A stretch of DNA of 64,000 bases from Lysobacter sp. Root916 (GCF_001429785.1 NZ_LMJF01000001.1:508462-572461); one strand, 5' to 3'; shown: positions 36,513 through 45,751, counted from the first letter of the stretch. Notes: generated by a model not told the origin, from the sequence alone. Numbers and translations are program-made.

Positions 36513-37241
36513 TCAGCGGGCGATCTCCAGCAGTTCGACGTCGAACACCAGGGTCGCATTCGGCTCGACCTGGCCGGGCACGCCGGCCTCGCCGTAGCCC
36601 TGTGCGGCCGGCACCCAGAACCGGTACTTGCTGCCGGTAGGCATCAGCATCAGGCCTTCGCGCAGGCCGGGCATGATCTGGCTGAGCGGAAACTCGGACG
36701 GGTGGTCGATCGCGTAGGTGTTCTCGAACTCCTTGCCGTCCAGCACCGCGCCGATGTAGTTCACCCGCACCGTCGCGTCGGCGGCCGGCTTGGCGCCCTT
36801 CGCATCGCGCACGACCTGATACTGCAGGCCCGATGCGGTCTTGACGATGCCGGGCTTGGCGCCGTTCTCGGCCAGGAATTCGCGGCCGCGCTCGAGGTTT
36901 TTCTTGGCCAGCGCCGCCTGCTCGGTCTTACGCTGGTCCTGCAGCTGGCGCACGAAGTCCTTGCGGATCTGCGCGACCTGGGCCTCGTCCAACTGCGGCT
37001 TCTGGCCGGCGTGGGCGGCGCGCAAGGCGGCGACCACGATGTCGATATCGACCTCATTGCGCACCGGCGCGATCTGCTTGGCCAGGTCCAGGCCGACCAT
37101 GTAGCTGGTCTTGGCGCGGGCGTCGTTCAGGCGCAGCGGCGCTGCGTCCGGCGACGCGGCCGTATCGCCGCCTTTGGGCTGGCAGGCGCTCAGCGCGATG
37201 GGCAGCAAGGCGAGCAGGCAGACGTGGGCGACACGATTCAT
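36513..37241 (-). CDS. FKBP-type peptidyl-prolyl isomerase, probable lipoprotein (FkpA/Mip-like)
   Basis: A 242-residue folding catalyst of the periplasm. The N terminus MNRVAHVCLLALLPIALSAC has a lipobox (ALSAC), so Cys20 is probably lipidated. A helical dimerisation domain covers ~38-125 (RLNDARAKTSYMVGLDLAKQ). The FKBP domain covers ~135-242, with VRVNYIGAVLDGKEFENTY, QIMPGLREGLMLMPTGSKYR and the closing strand VFDVELLEI. The start at MNRV is chosen because it opens the lipoprotein signal. It lies downstream of a multicopper oxidase gene on the same strand. Confidence 0.93.
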   Translation of the reverse strand: MNRVAHVCLLALLPIALSACQPKGGDTAASPDAAPLRLNDARAKTSYMVGLDLAKQIAPVRNEVDIDIVVAALRAAHAGQKPQLDEAQVAQIRKDFVRQLQDQRKTEQAALAKKNLERGREFLAENGAKPGIVKTASGLQYQVVRDAKGAKPAADATVRVNYIGAVLDGKEFENTYAIDHPSEFPLSQIMPGLREGLMLMPTGSKYRFWVPAAQGYGEAGVPGQVEPNATLVFDVELLEIAR

Positions 37242-37294
37242 GGTGGGGCTCTCTACGGAGTGGGGACGTCGCATGGGCGGTGCGCGGCTTCGCG

Positions 37295-38947
37295 TCAGTC
37301 CTCGACGGCGAAGCTCACCATCATGCCCATGTCCTCGTGTTCCAGATTGTGGCAATGGAGCATGTAGCGTTGGGTGCCGGAGAACGGCTGCGAGAAATCG
37401 ATCGCGATGCGCACGATCTCGCCCGGCCAGACCACGACGGTGTCGCTCAGTCCCAGATCTTGCGGCCCCAGGCCCTGCGGCGCGACCTTGCGGCTGCGCA
37501 CGTCGGGCGGGCTGATGCTGCGCGAGACCACGCGGAACTGAAAACCGTGCAGATGGATCGGGTGCGGCATGCTGGTCATGTTGTTGCGGATTTCCCAAAC
37601 CTCGCGACTGCCGCGCTTGACGCTGAAGACCGGCGCGTGGCCGACCTGATGGTAGTTCCAGTCGTTGATGAACCAGGTGCCGTCGCTGTCCATGCGCAGC
37701 CGGATCGGCCGCACCGGCCAAGCGGTGGTGTCCGGCGGCGCGGGCAGCGTGCTCAGCGCGGCCGGCACATTGGCCGACGCCAGCCTGGCCTGACGGCGCT
37801 GGCTGTCGCTGCACGCGGCCACGCAGAACTGCATCAGGTCCAGCGCATCGCCCATCGGCGCCGCGCCCGGATGGTCGCCCATGGGATCGGGCGCGAATGC
37901 GCCGGACTCGTCCTCGTTCTCCATCGCCACGTATTCCAGGCTGCGCAGCAGCACGCGCGCGCCGGGCGCCAGCGCGCCGAAGTCGACCAATACGTCGACG
38001 CGCTGGGCCGGCGCCAGGAACACGTCGTCCATGCTCCAGGCCTGCGCCAGCAAGCCGCCGTCGGTGCCGATCAGCCGGAACGGCAGCGGCTGGCCTTGGT
38101 GGTCGAACGCGATCCGCAGCATGCGCGCGTTGCAGCCGTTGACCAGGCGCAGGCGGTACAGCGCCGGCAGCACCTCCAGGAAGGGCTCGGGCGTCCAGTT
38201 CACCAGCACGCGATTGCCGATCCAGTCGTCGGCGCCGATGCGATAGACGATGGCGTTGTCGGCGTCGACCTGCTTGTCGGCGATGAATAAGGGCAGGTCG
38301 CGCTCGCCCCAGCGCAGGCCCAGGCGCTCGCCCAGGGCGCGATCTTCCTCGTCCTCGACCCGCAACAACCCGGCCAGGCCGCGCTGCAGTTGCAGGCCGG
38401 TGCGCTCGTGCGGATGCGCGTGGTACCAGCACAGGCCGGCGCGGTTGTCGATGCGATAGCGGTAGGTCTGGCGCGCGCCGGCCGCCACCGGATGCAGGCC
38501 GCTGCCGTCGTTGGCCTCGTCGATGCTCAGGCCGTGCCAATGGATGGTGGTGGCTTCGGTCAGCTCGTTGGCGAGCACGACTTCGACGCTGTCGCCCGTG
38601 GCGGCGCGCAGCAGGGGATTGGCGACGGCGCGCCCCTCGACGCTGCCGGCGTAGTGCCAGACCGGCGTCGGCTTGCCGGCGAAGATCGGGAACGCCGCCG
38701 CGCGCGCGCTCAAGGCCAGCGGCGCGGACAGCGCGACTTCCGCGAACAGGCCCTCGCGGCCGGGCAGGCGCAGCGGCGTCTGGAACGGTTGCGCGTTGGG
38801 CAGGCCGGGCGCCGTGTGCGCGTCCGCCGCCGGGTTCATGGCGTGGTCGTGCTCGCGCCGGCGCTTGAACAGCCAGGGCGTGGCGGCCACCACCGCGGCC
38901 GCGGCGGCCAATCCGACGAACAGGCGGCGACGCGTGATGTCAGTCAT
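37295..38947 (-). CDS. Multicopper oxidase with Tat-like signal
   Basis: A 550-residue periplasmic copper oxidase (laccase/CotA/CueO class). The N terminus MTDITRRRLFVGLAAAAAVV has the paired Arg and hydrophobic core of a Tat signal. All copper ligands are visible: HWHGL and CWYHAHPHE in domain 1, HPIHLHGFQF and HCHNLEHEDMGMM in domain 3. The type 1 site has Met (EDMGM), the usual axial ligand. No Met-rich CueO insert was seen. The substrate may be metal ions or phenolics; it cannot be told. Confidence 0.93.
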   Translation of the reverse strand: MTDITRRRLFVGLAAAAAVVAATPWLFKRRREHDHAMNPAADAHTAPGLPNAQPFQTPLRLPGREGLFAEVALSAPLALSARAAAFPIFAGKPTPVWHYAGSVEGRAVANPLLRAATGDSVEVVLANELTEATTIHWHGLSIDEANDGSGLHPVAAGARQTYRYRIDNRAGLCWYHAHPHERTGLQLQRGLAGLLRVEDEEDRALGERLGLRWGERDLPLFIADKQVDADNAIVYRIGADDWIGNRVLVNWTPEPFLEVLPALYRLRLVNGCNARMLRIAFDHQGQPLPFRLIGTDGGLLAQAWSMDDVFLAPAQRVDVLVDFGALAPGARVLLRSLEYVAMENEDESGAFAPDPMGDHPGAAPMGDALDLMQFCVAACSDSQRRQARLASANVPAALSTLPAPPDTTAWPVRPIRLRMDSDGTWFINDWNYHQVGHAPVFSVKRGSREVWEIRNNMTSMPHPIHLHGFQFRVVSRSISPPDVRSRKVAPQGLGPQDLGLSDTVVVWPGEIVRIAIDFSQPFSGTQRYMLHCHNLEHEDMGMMVSFAVED

Positions 38948-39237
38948 GCAGCCTTGCCCTCACGCCGCGCGCTCGCGGCTCCCCAAGCCGCCGGATTCTG
39001 TCATGGAATCATTGCCGTAAAACCGCGGTGTATCCCACATTCGCGCGCGCGGCGGCTGTCGCGAAAACGCATAACGGCTATGGTTGGCAGGGCGTCCGCG
39101 CGCCAGCGTTCCCACTGGCGAGCGGACTGGCGAAGCGGCCGCGGTGAGCTGAGGACATCGCTCGATGCTGCGTCTGCCGGGTTCGGCCCCCCGTCGCGGG
39201 CGCGGTGTCGGCGCGCTTCGAGGGTTCGACGATGGGC

Positions 39238-39687
39238 TCAGCCCAGGGCTTTCTTCAGCAGTGCGCGGATCTTCTTTTCCTCTGCCGCGTCCAGCGACTT
39301 CAGCGCGAACGCGGTCGGCCACATCTCGCCGTCGTCGAGCTGAGCCACATCGTTGAAACCGAAGGTCGCGTAGCGGCTGCCGAACTTGGACGCGGCCTGT
39401 AGGAAGCACAGGATCTTACCGTCCTCGTTGGCGTAGCCGGGCATGCCGTACCAGGTCTTGGGGAACAGGTGGGGCGCGACCTCGGTGACGATGCCGTGCA
39501 GCTTCTTGGCGATGGCGCGATCGGCGGGCGGCATCTCCCCGATCTTGGCGATCAGGTCCTTTTCGCTCTCGGCCTTGCTCGCCTGTGCCTTCAGTTCCTT
39601 GGCGCGTTCCTTCATCGCGGCGCGTTCTTCGGCCGAGAAGGCCTTGGACGGGATCTTGCTGGCGGCGGCTTTCTTCTTCGCGGTCAT
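39238..39687 (-). CDS. DUF1801-family (YdhG-like) protein
   Basis: A 149-residue cytoplasmic protein. A Lys/Ala-rich, coiled N terminus (residues 1-60) is followed by the DUF1801 fold, with VTEVAPHLFPKTWYGMPGYA and KILCFLQAASKFGSRYATFGF. Some members have been called iron chaperones by similarity to frataxin, but the role in most bacteria is not established. It stands alone between the multicopper oxidase and a small membrane protein. Confidence 0.85.
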   Translation of the reverse strand: MTAKKKAAASKIPSKAFSAEERAAMKERAKELKAQASKAESEKDLIAKIGEMPPADRAIAKKLHGIVTEVAPHLFPKTWYGMPGYANEDGKILCFLQAASKFGSRYATFGFNDVAQLDDGEMWPTAFALKSLDAAEEKKIRALLKKALG

Positions 39688-39861
39688 GAGGAATCTCCTA
39701 ATGCGATCGGTGGCCGTGGAGGCAGGCCGCGTCAGCGGGCGCTGCCGGATCGGGCCGGGGCAGGGTAGCGGCGTTGGGGGAGGTCAGGCCAGCGCCACCC
39801 GCTGGGCGAGTGGCGCTGGCCCGGAGAGCATCGGGCGCGGCCTAGGGCGCGCCCGCCGGGT

Positions 39862-40080
39862 TCACGTGGAGTCGGCGCCGGAGCGCCTGCGCCACTGGCT
39901 CAGGTACGGCAGCGCGAACAGGTACAGGCCGGTGATCGTCAGCAGAGCCAGCGGCGCCAGCGGCACGTAGGACACCCAGACCAGCGGCTGCTTCTGCGCC
40001 AGCGCGATAAAGGTCGCGATCACGGACAGGGTGAAAATCATCGACATCCAACGGTGGAATTGCCGTATCCACTGATTCAT
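39862..40080 (-). CDS. Small two-TM membrane protein
   Basis: A 72-residue protein. The start MNQWIRQFHRWMSM is fixed by AAAGGAG 7 bases upstream. Two hydrophobic segments (IFTLSVIATFIALA and VPLAPLALLTITGLYLFALP) are joined by a short polar loop. The C terminus is Arg-rich and probably cytoplasmic. I do not recognise it beyond a general likeness to small conserved membrane proteins of proteobacteria. Confidence 0.75.
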   Translation of the reverse strand: MNQWIRQFHRWMSMIFTLSVIATFIALAQKQPLVWVSYVPLAPLALLTITGLYLFALPYLSQWRRRSGADST

Positions 40081-40169
40081 GCAGAGCTCCTTTGACGATG
40101 GGCGCCTCAAAGCGCGGCGAACTACCGGCCGTCACCCCAAGACGGTTGCGGACATCGAAAGCGAATGCT

Positions 40170-40580
40170 TCAGCGTACTTCGTTGATGCGGACGTGATTG
40201 CCGGCTGGGTCGCGAAACGCGCAGTCGCGCACGCCGTAGGGCTGCACCGTCGGCTCGTGGATCACCTCGGCGCCGGTGGCCTGCACGCGGTCGAAGGTCG
40301 CGTCCAGGTCCGGGCTGGCCAGGATGATCATGGCGTAGGTGCCCTTGGCCATCATCTCGGCGATGACGCGATGCTCCTCCGGGGTGACCCCCGGCGTGGC
40401 GCTGGGCGGGAACAGCACGATCGACACCTCGGGCTGCCCGACCGGGCCGACCGTGATCCAGCGCATGCCGTTGTAGCCCACGTCGTTACGGACCTCGAAG
40501 CCCAGCGCGTCGCGGTAGAAGGCCAGCGAGGCCTCCGGATCGGTGTGGGCGAGAAAGCTGGAGTGAATGCTGAGGTTCAT
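40170..40580 (-). CDS. VOC-superfamily (glyoxalase-like) protein
   Basis: A 136-residue vicinal-oxygen-chelate protein. The N-terminal half has HTDPEASLAFYRDALGFEVR and the C-terminal half DATFDRVQATGAEVIHEP, ending in YGVRDCAFRDPAGNHVRI, the typical VOC closing motif with the metal-site region. It lies 42 bases after an AraC regulator on the same strand, a common pairing. The reaction is unknown; members include glyoxalases, dioxygenases and resistance proteins. Confidence 0.88.
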   Translation of the reverse strand: MNLSIHSSFLAHTDPEASLAFYRDALGFEVRNDVGYNGMRWITVGPVGQPEVSIVLFPPSATPGVTPEEHRVIAEMMAKGTYAMIILASPDLDATFDRVQATGAEVIHEPTVQPYGVRDCAFRDPAGNHVRINEVR

Positions 40581-40622
40581 GGCAGTCCTGCGTTTGGGTA
40601 GGAGCCGTCATGCTAGCCGCGC

Positions 40623-41057
40623 CTAGTCGCCCGGCGCTTCTCGATTCCTGATCGGTCTGGTCACTTGCTTGGCCACGCACGCCGGCATCCCCTCGGTGGC
40701 GGCCGCCGCCTCGCGCCGATACACGCTGGGCGACACCCCCACCAGCTCGGTGAAGCGGGTGCTGAACGTCCCCAGCGACGAACACCCGACCGCGAAACAG
40801 ACCTCGGTCACGCTCATCTCCCCCACCCGCAACAGCGCCATCGCCCGTTCGATCCGCCGCGTCATCAGATAGCTATACGGTGACTCCCCGTACGCCGCCC
40901 GAAACTCCCGACTCAGATGCCCACCCGACATATGCACCCCACGCGCGAGTGCCTCCACGTCCAGCGGCTGGGCGTACTCGCGGTCGATGCGGTCGCGCAC
41001 GCGGCGCAGGCGGGCTAGGTCGCGGAGGTGGGTGGGGGAAGTGGTGTTGTCGGTCAC
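40623..41057 (-). CDS. Short AraC-family regulator
   Basis: A 144-residue protein made almost only of the double HTH: LDVEALARGVHMSGGHLSRE and SVTEVCFAVGCSSLGTFSTR, with the PSVYRRE end. It starts at GTG (MTDNTTSPTH). It lacks a ligand domain and probably acts as a stand-alone regulator of the downstream VOC gene. The last gene before the low-GC island. Confidence 0.9.
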   Translation of the reverse strand: MTDNTTSPTHLRDLARLRRVRDRIDREYAQPLDVEALARGVHMSGGHLSREFRAAYGESPYSYLMTRRIERAMALLRVGEMSVTEVCFAVGCSSLGTFSTRFTELVGVSPSVYRREAAAATEGMPACVAKQVTRPIRNREAPGD

Positions 41058-41473
41058 CCGTGGGCTCGCGCTGGTGTTGGTCGGAGTCTTGTAGATGCCG
41101 TGACGGCAGGGCTTGGCCTGAGGCTTGCGGGTTTGGATCGAAGCTCATAACCAGGCATAGCGAGGCCTTCAACACAAAGTTTTCTGATGCTGCGGGAACC
41201 GCTGGTGTTACTTTAACATATTGAAATTAAAGGCTAAGTACGAGTAATTTTTACTGGATTCAGTGGTGATTAGGAATTTCAGGGGTGCCAATGGTGTCGT
41301 GTACTCCCAGCAGAAAACGATGGCGGTAGTGGCCGCTAGCTCATGTATGCTCGCTGGAACGGAAGCGGGCTAGGATTCGTGGGCGTCCGGCACCGGTTAC
41401 AGAGATAGCGTTGCGCGCGGATGTCACGATCTGAAAGTCCGCATAGGGGACAGTAGCAGGGTGCTCAAGGGAT
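41058..41473. other. 416-bp AT-richer intergenic region at the left edge of the island
   Basis: No gene is supported. Composition changes from GC-rich to AT-rich near 41160. A segment TTACTTTAACATATTGAAAT and the following bases hold a possible promoter (see 41221-41250). No tRNA fragment, integrase remnant or clear att repeat was found. Confidence 0.55.
41221..41250 (+). promoter_or_regulatory. Possible sigma-70 promoter for the five-gene double-GTPase operon
   Basis: TTGAAA (41221-41226) and TAATTT (41245-41250) are 18 bases apart in the most AT-rich part of the region. It would leave a leader of about 215 bases before the first gene. A weak call by eye. Confidence 0.3.
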
Positions 41474-42763
41474 ATGACGACAACGCGGTTCATTCATCTT
41501 TCTGATATACATTTTAATTTCAGTAGTCCTGGGTTCGGTGTCACTCCAGACGGTGACGTGCGCAATGAGTTGCTTCGTGACATTCGCAAACAAGTAGCTG
41601 ACAGTGGTGAGGCGCAGGCCATTCTGGTCTCAGGCGACATTGCATACGCTGGGAAGAAAGCCGAGTACATAACTGCCGCCAACTGGTTAGACGAGGTATG
41701 CGACGCGGCCGGGTGTCCGCGATCTGGCGTTCTGGTCTGCCCAGGTAACCACGACATAGATCAAGCCGTTATTCGCAAAAGCAGCCTGATCCGAGATGCT
41801 CATGAGGCGATTCGTCGTGGCGATCAATTGTATGAACATCAGCAGGCTCTTGATCAGAGGTTATCTGAGCCAGATGCCTGCCGGTTGTTGTTCGCGCCGT
41901 TAGCCGAGTTTAATGAGTTTGCGGCAAGATATAACTGCGCCTTCTATTCGGGTGACAATTTCTTTTGGGAGCGGGACTTCACGCTCAACGATGGCTCGGT
42001 CCTGCGCGTGCGCGGACTGAATACTGCGCTGCTATCGGGGCTGGCTGATCGGCCTACATCTCTAATGCTCGGGGCGCGAGCTTCTACTATGCTGCAACAC
42101 GATGGTGTTGAGTATCTTGTTATGAGTCATCACCCTCCATCGTGGCTCCTCGATCAAAGTGATGCGAGACGGAACTTTGATGCGCGGACCCGATTGCAGC
42201 TGTTTGGTCATGAACATGATGCGCGGTGCGACATGGGGCTCGATTACGTCCGATTGTACGCGGGGTCCGTTAACCCGCATCGAGGAGAGCAGGGTTGGTC
42301 GCCTGGATACAATATCATTGACTTGTCAGTGTCTGGGACCGACTCGACGCGTCACCTGTGCGTCGAGGTGCGAGTACGCGAATGGACGAATTCGCCGCTA
42401 ACTTTCCGTGCGCAACTAGATAGAAGTCATAAGGAGGTGCGAACCGTGCACATTCCGCTGCAGCCGTGGAATCAGCCTGCGCCGGCGGCACAGCAGTCCT
42501 CAGTCTCTACGTCCTTAGAGGAGATTGCGTGTTCGCCCGTGACATCTGCACGGCCGAGCTCGGACGTGCGGGAAGGCGTGCATCGTTTTTTTCGACTCGG
42601 GGCCTCGCAGAAGAGCGAGCTGGTTGGGAGGCTCGGTCTCGCGAATGATGAAGACCGAGACTTCCCTGACTTCGAGCGTTATAAACGATCTCTAGTAAGA
42701 GCCAATCAAGCTGGCCTTTGGCCCAAGGTGATGGGGCTTATCCATGAACTGGAGAATGGGTAA
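41474..42763 (+). CDS. Calcineurin-like phosphoesterase with C-terminal helical domain, first gene of double-GTPase island
   Basis: A 429-residue predicted phosphoesterase. Residues 1-270 have the metal-binding motifs HLSDIHFNF (Asp11, His13), VSGDIAYAG, CPGNHDID (Asn92, His93), MSHHPPSWLL and LFGHEHDARC. After a Ser/Ala/Pro linker (~335-355) comes a ~75-residue helical module (VHRFFRLGASQKSELVGRLG to LIHELENG) that looks like an adaptor or effector-associated domain. Its stop codon overlaps the next start (TAATG). In related conflict loci such an enzyme could be the effector, acting on nucleic acid or nucleotides, or a signal-processing enzyme. That role is inference; the enzyme fold is firm. 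Confidence 0.82.
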   Translation: MTTTRFIHLSDIHFNFSSPGFGVTPDGDVRNELLRDIRKQVADSGEAQAILVSGDIAYAGKKAEYITAANWLDEVCDAAGCPRSGVLVCPGNHDIDQAVIRKSSLIRDAHEAIRRGDQLYEHQQALDQRLSEPDACRLLFAPLAEFNEFAARYNCAFYSGDNFFWERDFTLNDGSVLRVRGLNTALLSGLADRPTSLMLGARASTMLQHDGVEYLVMSHHPPSWLLDQSDARRNFDARTRLQLFGHEHDARCDMGLDYVRLYAGSVNPHRGEQGWSPGYNIIDLSVSGTDSTRHLCVEVRVREWTNSPLTFRAQLDRSHKEVRTVHIPLQPWNQPAPAAQQSSVSTSLEEIACSPVTSARPSSDVREGVHRFFRLGASQKSELVGRLGLANDEDRDFPDFERYKRSLVRANQAGLWPKVMGLIHELENG

Positions 42764-43866
42764 TGAGTGATACGTTGAGCAATATAGGTCCCATGTACCG
42801 TAAGCGCGGCTTGAACACAGACGCGCAGTTGATCAACGATCGTATCGCCGCGGCTCAGGTCGTGCATGAGGAGTTTCGGGCGTCTGAGCTTCCAGCCCTT
42901 CTGCGCACGGCGATGGGGCGTGCGGTGCCCGGTGATCTGGAAGGTTTGATAGGTGAGGTCAAAAAGGTTGACCCCACCTTCGATGCCAATGCAGGTATGC
43001 CAGAGATGATTATTCTGGCTTCTGCGATCTTGCGGCAGGTCATAGACGACGGTGAGAGCGTTGGCAATCGTGCCACGCTGGCTACTGTCGTTGCAGCATT
43101 CGGGGGGCTAAGGACCTTCGAGGCTGATGTGGAGCTTGTGGATCATGCGCAAAGGATGTTGACTCGTCGCCAGGATACTGGCCTGCCGGTAGTGTCGACG
43201 ATCAAGCATGCAAAGCGTCCATCGTTGGATGATGATCACGGCTTGTTATTGGCGGCAGCACAGCAGAATAACTTTTCCAGCGCGCATGCGCCCTTGAAGA
43301 AGATCCTCGATAGCGGCCCGGTGTATACGGAGAAGGCGTATTCGACATTAACGCTTCAGTTCAACGGTCTGGTGTCGGCGCATAACTTGTTGGTTGAGCA
43401 AATGAACGCCCATTGGTGGGTGTTGAATGGTTGGAGTTTAGACGCCGGTCGATCCTTTTCGGATTTGCCCGCGGCGGATGTGGCAATACGGGTCGGCATC
43501 GAGCTTGCGCGACTGACGAAAAGTAGTCCGCTCGGACTGTTCGCTGCGCCGGCACTGCTCTTTCGGGTGCTGGAGAAGGCCGGCTTCAATCCTAAAGAAG
43601 TGGTCAGGCTGGGGGACGTGGTTAAAGCGTCTTCCATAGATTGGCGGCAGGGGTGGGCATCGGGTTGGCTCGATGCCGCTGATTCTGCGCTCCTACTACC
43701 AGTGACGCTGGCAGTCGCTATGGCGGTCGATGCTAACGACGAGGTCGATTGGGAGCCACGCTATGAGCGTGCTAGCGGCGTCTCTCCGGGAGCGTCGGTG
43801 GAGTTGCTTGGGCTGGCTCGCCAAGTGTATTTGGAATCGCTTTTGCAGCCACATATCAGTGCATGA
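42763..43866 (+). CDS. GASH-like all-helical GTPase-associated protein
   Basis: A 367-residue protein with almost entirely helical predicted character and no enzyme motif. The opening (LSNIGPMYRKRGLNTDAQLI), the central DDDHGLLLAAAQQN and the C-terminal FRVLEKAGFNPKEVVRLG fit my memory of the GTPase-associated system helical (GASH) family, always found beside the paired GTPases. The family assignment rests on memory and on the neighbours, not on a search. It overlaps the genes on both sides (TAATG and ATGA). It may serve as a scaffold or regulator of the GTPases. Confidence 0.7.
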   Translation: MSDTLSNIGPMYRKRGLNTDAQLINDRIAAAQVVHEEFRASELPALLRTAMGRAVPGDLEGLIGEVKKVDPTFDANAGMPEMIILASAILRQVIDDGESVGNRATLATVVAAFGGLRTFEADVELVDHAQRMLTRRQDTGLPVVSTIKHAKRPSLDDDHGLLLAAAQQNNFSSAHAPLKKILDSGPVYTEKAYSTLTLQFNGLVSAHNLLVEQMNAHWWVLNGWSLDAGRSFSDLPAADVAIRVGIELARLTKSSPLGLFAAPALLFRVLEKAGFNPKEVVRLGDVVKASSIDWRQGWASGWLDAADSALLLPVTLAVAMAVDANDEVDWEPRYERASGVSPGASVELLGLARQVYLESLLQPHISA

Positions 43867-44882
43867 GTAGCGTGCTTGCTAAACAATGTAGGCAACCCGG
43901 GTGTGGCGGACCGGCCTCTGGCCAGTGCCTGGAGCATTTTCCTTTCGACGAGTGCCCTAACCTCATTGAGTCAGGAGCAGCTGAGGTTCGGTTGGCTGCA
44001 CTTGGTGATGTCGATGCCGAGCTGTTTGTGGGTGAGCCGGCTGCCGAGCTAGTCCAGGTCTCGGTTGGAGCTTCCTTTGGGCAACTGGACTGTGACGCCT
44101 TCTTGCGCCGTCGCGATGCAGTAATCGTATCGCTGCTGGCTGGTCCAGAAGCAGGCAAGACCACGCTAATCGCCACGATGTATGAGTTAGCGCGGCGCCG
44201 AGGTTATAGAGATCTGCGCTTCGCTGGGAGTGATTCTATTCGTGGTTTTGAGGAGCGTTGTCACTTGTCACGTCATGTTTCTGGAGCGGAACATGCCGAT
44301 ACGCAACGTACCCGCGGTGGCCCCCCGCAGTTTCTACACTTGCGCTTGGCGGGCCAGACTCGCTCTTTCGACTTCTTGTTGGCTGATCGGGCTGGCGAGT
44401 TTGTAACACGCGTGCTGGCCTACCCTGACAGTATTGCCACCTTTCCCGAAGTGGTGCGCGCCGATCATTTGCTGCTTTTGGTCGATGGGTCCGAGCTATT
44501 TCACCGAGCTCCTCAGGCGAACTCAACGGCCAAGCGTGTCTTTCAAGCGTTGGAGCAAAATAATCTGCTGGGGTCGCGCCCGCTTCACATAGTGGTTACT
44601 AAGAAGGACATGTTCAGTGGCATAGAGCTCGATAAAGTAGAGCAGCGGGCCCAGCGTCTCGGGGAGTTCTTCAGTGAGCGCCATCGCTTAGTGCATCTCC
44701 ACTTGACGGGAGCTCGTGCACGAGCAGGGGAGGCAGAGTTTGGGGAAGGTATTGAAGAGCTGCTGCAGGCACTGTTGCCGCGCGAAGTTGCGCCGATGTA
44801 TGTCGCCGTGCCAACAGGGCTCACTACTCATTTGGACGATGCATTGAGTCGCTTCATGGATGCCTTAGGGGCACGTGTATGA
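43863..44882 (+). CDS. DO-GTPase2-like P-loop GTPase with N-terminal Cys/His knuckle
   Basis: A 339-residue GTPase of the TRAFAC type. The N terminus has Cys9, Cys14, Cys22 and His25, a spacing that could hold zinc. Walker A is AGPEAGKTTL (Lys99), the G3 motif DRAGE follows LLA at about residue 175, and the G4 motif TKKD lies in HIVVTKKDMF. The C-terminal third (~235-339) completes the Rossmann fold (LVHLHLTGARAR). Its start overlaps the GASH-like gene (ATGA) and its stop overlaps the second GTPase (ATGA). Pairing with another GTPase is the defining trait of double-GTPase systems. Call by motif and context. Confidence 0.78.
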   Translation: MSSVLAKQCRQPGCGGPASGQCLEHFPFDECPNLIESGAAEVRLAALGDVDAELFVGEPAAELVQVSVGASFGQLDCDAFLRRRDAVIVSLLAGPEAGKTTLIATMYELARRRGYRDLRFAGSDSIRGFEERCHLSRHVSGAEHADTQRTRGGPPQFLHLRLAGQTRSFDFLLADRAGEFVTRVLAYPDSIATFPEVVRADHLLLLVDGSELFHRAPQANSTAKRVFQALEQNNLLGSRPLHIVVTKKDMFSGIELDKVEQRAQRLGEFFSERHRLVHLHLTGARARAGEAEFGEGIEELLQALLPREVAPMYVAVPTGLTTHLDDALSRFMDALGARV

Positions 44883-45751
44883 GGAGAATCATTGCTGCAG
44901 GCCTTCCCGCCTCAGGAAAATCTAGTTTCATTGCGGCGTTGACCTACTTACTCAACGCCAAGGAACTGCAAACGCGACTAACGCTCGCTTCGCTTTCAGG
45001 GGATGAGAAGCATCTCCAGGCGCTGGAGCATGAATGGCTTGGTGTGAAGCCCTTGCCCCGAACACAGCGTACAAACGAGCACTGGGGTCAGTTCAATGTG
45101 CGCGATACCCGCACAGGCGATACCGCCGAGTTGCTTGTGCCAGACATGCGTGGCGAACTGTTTGAGCAGCCAGCTACTATCGGCGGCTGCCAGCGCGCGC
45201 TCTGGGAGTCGTTACTGGACTGTGATGGTATGATGCTTTTCACTAACGTCGACCGACCTGACGACGACCACATGGCTTGTGACATGGCCAATGCTGTGGC
45301 GACCATTGTGGCGGCCAATTCAGAAGCTGTGGCTGCGCCGACTACTGTCAATGTCGACCCTTTTCAGGCTTCCTCGATGCCCGAAGAGTCCAAGCTAGTA
45401 GAGCTATTGCAGGCCATGAATCGTTGGCCGATCGCTAGTAAGTTGCGCCGGATCGCGTTGGTGCTGTCGGCTTGGGATGTCGTCCCTGTCCGGGCGCAAG
45501 AAGATCCGATCTCTTGGCTAGCTAAGCATCGCCCCATGCTCGACCAGTTTTTGGAGAGTAATTCAGATCTATGGGACGTTCGCGTGTATGGAGTCAGCGC
45601 TCTAGGCGGCCGTCTACCGCAAGACCAAGCGCGCTTACTAGATGTTGAAATCGCTGGTCAACGTATCAGGATTGTCGGTGCTGATACAGAGGCTCATGAC
45701 CTCACAGTCATCTTGCACTGGTTAATGCAATCACCTACGACGCATGGCTGA
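44879..45751 (+). CDS. DO-GTPase1-like P-loop GTPase
   Basis: A 290-residue GTPase. Walker A lies at the very N terminus, GLPASGKSSF (Gly8, Lys14, Ser15). The G3 motif is VPDMRGELFE, and the G4-like SAWD lies in LVLSAWDVV. It has no membrane segment. It differs clearly from the preceding GTPase, so the pair is not a recent duplication. It overlaps the next gene by 8 bases. In predicted systems of this type the two GTPases may form a heterodimeric switch. Function is inferred, the GTPase motifs are seen. Confidence 0.78.
   Translation: MRRIIAAGLPASGKSSFIAALTYLLNAKELQTRLTLASLSGDEKHLQALEHEWLGVKPLPRTQRTNEHWGQFNVRDTRTGDTAELLVPDMRGELFEQPATIGGCQRALWESLLDCDGMMLFTNVDRPDDDHMACDMANAVATIVAANSEAVAAPTTVNVDPFQASSMPEESKLVELLQAMNRWPIASKLRRIALVLSAWDVVPVRAQEDPISWLAKHRPMLDQFLESNSDLWDVRVYGVSALGGRLPQDQARLLDVEIAGQRIRIVGADTEAHDLTVILHWLMQSPTTHG

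Noticed and set aside
41280-41300. Candidate att duplicate of the tRNA-Ala 3' end
   Set aside because: Only about seven bases (AATGGTG) match, which is expected by chance; no integrase gene is present.
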